Below are positions 62,568-64,000 of a stretch of DNA of 64,000 nt, piece after piece. Below the pieces are notes generated by a model. The model ran no database searches and was not told the origin of the DNA. It saw only the letters and a list, made by a program, of their open reading frames with translations. Origin of the DNA: Phaeacidiphilus oryzae TH49 (lineage in GTDB: Bacteria; Actinomycetota; Actinomycetes; Streptomycetales; Streptomycetaceae). The stretch covers positions 1 to 64,000 of the forward strand of contig NZ_JQMQ01000005.1 in assembly GCF_000744815.1 (NCBI RefSeq). The letters are read 5' to 3'. Positions within the stretch are counted from its first letter, which is position 1, and every line of letters starts with the position of its first letter. Position numbers and translations under genes: made by a program.

Positions 62568-62960
62568 ATGCGAGTTTCGACCCAATTCGCGGACACCGAC
62601 GCAGTCCGCGACTACGCGACAGGCCTCACCTTCCAGCAGCTGCAGTGCCGGGACTTCGGCCACAACTGGCGCCCGCACACCGCGATGCGCCGCGACGACG
62701 GCGGTTTCGACCGCACCCTGGTGTGCAAGTGCAAGGCCCGCCGCGTGCAGGTCCTGGACTCCTACGGGCGCATCGTCGCCACCCACTACGAATACCCCGA
62801 CGGCTACCAGATGCCCAAGGGCTCCGGCCGGATCAGCAGCGACGACAAGGGCATCCTCCGGATTGCCAGCATCGAGCAGGACGTCGCCAACCGCGAGGAG
62901 CGTTCGGCCGCCCGCCGCAAGGCCCCCAGCAAGACCGCCACCCGCAGGCGCAGCCGCTGA
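62568..62960 (+). CDS. zinc-ribbon-like hypothetical protein
   Basis: The 130-residue basic protein has potential metal ligands: QLQCRDFGHNWRPH and TLVCKCKARRVQVL. The tail is Arg/Lys-rich (SAARRKAPSKTATRRRSR). I have the impression of relatives in actinophages and plasmids, but no firm family. It may bind nucleic acid. The ATG at 62568 or the GTG at 62562 could be the start. Confidence 0.6.
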   Translation: MRVSTQFADTDAVRDYATGLTFQQLQCRDFGHNWRPHTAMRRDDGGFDRTLVCKCKARRVQVLDSYGRIVATHYEYPDGYQMPKGSGRISSDDKGILRIASIEQDVANREERSAARRKAPSKTATRRRSR

Positions 62961-63036
62961 CACCGTCAGACCGTCCCCCCAGTGGTCCTTGGCCCCGGTC
63001 GGAGAGTTCTCCGGCCGGGGCCACTGTCATGTCGGT

Positions 63037-63261
63037 TCACACAGAGCTGCCCGCCCGCATCGCCTCGGCCAGCGCCGAGAAGCAGGAGAGGCAGTAGCGG
63101 TCATCGTCGGTACGGCAGTCGAGCTCAGCGGGCGGCTCGACCGCGACCAGAGACGACGACAGCGTGCGTCCGCACAGGGATTGCCCGTTCCCTTCATCCA
63201 GCACATGCCACAACTGGTCGGTGTCGACTCGCATATGACGCATATGACGCCCGTTCTCCAT
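63037..63261 (-). CDS. small Cys-rich (zinc-ribbon-like) protein
   Basis: The 74-residue product holds LWHVLDEGNGQSLCGRTLSS, then ELDCRTDDDRYCLSCFSALA, with four Cys and a His as likely metal ligands. Such short proteins are common on actinomycete arms and plasmids. The start could be any of several nearby ATGs (63234-63261); the region has a CATATGACG repeat. Confidence 0.55.
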   Translation of the reverse strand: MENGRHMRHMRVDTDQLWHVLDEGNGQSLCGRTLSSSLVAVEPPAELDCRTDDDRYCLSCFSALAEAMRAGSSV

Positions 63262-63398
63262 GACGATCCGGTCTCGCCCGATCCTTGCCGGACATCGGAC
63301 CGGCCGCATCCCGGCCGTCACCCGAGTGGCAGAAGCCGGGGCCGCGGCCAGGCATTCCGCCCGGGTCGCGGCGGGGCGGCTCGGATAGGGTCGAGACC

Positions 63399-64000
63399 AT
63401 GGCCAGCCTGGGGATGCGGTTGATGAGCCGGCGGTTGCGTGCGCACATGGCTCGCGGCGAACGGCTGCTGGAGCACGACGTCGGCGCCCTGCCGGACGGC
63501 ACCACGGCGGCCCTGCTGGCCAGTGACCGCGCGCTCTACGTCTGCACCACCCGGGGGCGGCAGTTCGAGGCCAGCCGGATCTCGCTGGCCGCGATCGGCT
63601 CGCTCCTCGACGCGGGCGCCCTCGACCTGGCCACCAGCGACGAGCGGCGGATGACGGTGGCCGCCGGCGGGGGCACCACGGGGGCGGTGCGGGAGGCGGC
63701 CCGGCGGCGGCTGCTGGCGATGCCCGGCTACCGGCGGGACTCGGTCGTCGACGACAGCACGTTCACCGTCAGCTACCGCCCCTGGCGGCCCGGCGCCCGC
63801 GCGAGCTGGATCGTGGAGGCGCCGCCCGGCTCCGCCGGCCATGAGGAGGAGGCCGCGGAGCTGGTGGAGTCGGCCGAGCGGGAGGTGGAGGCGCTGGCCG
63901 CGGACCCCGCCGGTCCTGCGCCGGACGGGGTGGTGCTGACCCCGCTGTCCGCGGAGGCCGTGGTCGCCGACGCACGGGCGGCCTGGGCCCACGAGCTGGG
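63399..64000 (+). CDS. hypothetical protein, runs off the window
   Basis: The frame opens MASLGMRLMSRRLRAHMARG and stays open for 200 residues to the end of the window. It contains PDGTTAALLASDRALYVCTT, YRRDSVVDDSTFTVSYRPWR and a helical Glu-rich part. It resembles uncharacterised Streptomyces proteins in composition only. The 3' end is missing. Confidence 0.65.
   Translation, partial: MASLGMRLMSRRLRAHMARGERLLEHDVGALPDGTTAALLASDRALYVCTTRGRQFEASRISLAAIGSLLDAGALDLATSDERRMTVAAGGGTTGAVREAARRRLLAMPGYRRDSVVDDSTFTVSYRPWRPGARASWIVEAPPGSAGHEEEAAELVESAEREVEALAADPAGPAPDGVVLTPLSAEAVVADARAAWAHEL

Overview
The window looks like a chromosome arm of a Streptomyces-type actinomycete (Streptomycetaceae). The evidence is very high GC with strong third-position bias, AGGAGG-type ribosome sites with frequent GTG starts, a mycothione reductase, LAxTG cell-wall sorting signals, a LitR/LitS-controlled carotenoid cluster, and, near the right end, a divergent Tap/Tpg-like telomere replication pair. 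That pair implies a linear replicon. No rRNA, tRNA, CRISPR array or intact insertion sequence was found.

Layout. 1-5 kb: a frameshift-riddled M20 amidohydrolase, then small stress or redox genes (flavodoxin, YqaE/Pmp3, CsbD) and a secreted GxGYxYP sugar-active protein behind a LacI-type palindrome. 5-15.4 kb: a carotenoid locus. One operon runs crtE-crtI-crtB-Rieske and another runs membrane protein-crtY-crtU. The ECF sigma factor LitS and the B12-binding MerR regulator LitR lie between them on opposite strands. Together they predict a light-induced aromatic carotenoid of the isorenieratene type. 15.4-29.6 kb: mostly housekeeping and regulatory genes, including a sigma-factor-like membrane protein, an SDR-DUF2867 protein, a SpoIIE-type phosphatase, DUF1707, an SMR exporter, a PYROXD2-like flavoprotein, a TetR regulator and a baeRF/Vms1-type ribosome-associated factor. 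29.7-46 kb: a cell-surface and carbohydrate region with two large DUF11-type LAATG proteins, an LADTG protein, an SH3 protein, an Ami_2 amidase, a GH15 enzyme and a Tat-exported glycoside hydrolase with a CBM. 46-54 kb: two divergent TetR-oxidoreductase pairs with clear operators, mycothione reductase, a frameshifted class F sortase beside a likely surface partner, and a DoxX-like relic. 54.6-59 kb: a DNA polymerase I-like protein, a secreted transglycosylase-like protein, a STAS protein and a DUF4230 protein. 59-61.7 kb: a PadR-tap-tpg-like operon, followed by a leucine-rich-repeat protein and several zinc-ribbon-like small proteins to the window end.

The most notable item is the PadR-tap-tpg-like operon. 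The large protein has an N-terminal XRE-type helix-turn-helix, a Cys-rich segment and a C-terminal domain in which motifs like family B DNA polymerase motifs A, B and C can be read. The small protein has the size and helix-turn-helix layout of a terminal protein. I infer a divergent protein-primed telomere-end replication module. Other strong signals are a triple TetR operator at 52.5 kb, genes whose stop codons sit in hairpin loops at 33.3-33.4 kb, and several disrupted genes that are either true pseudogenes or assembly indels.
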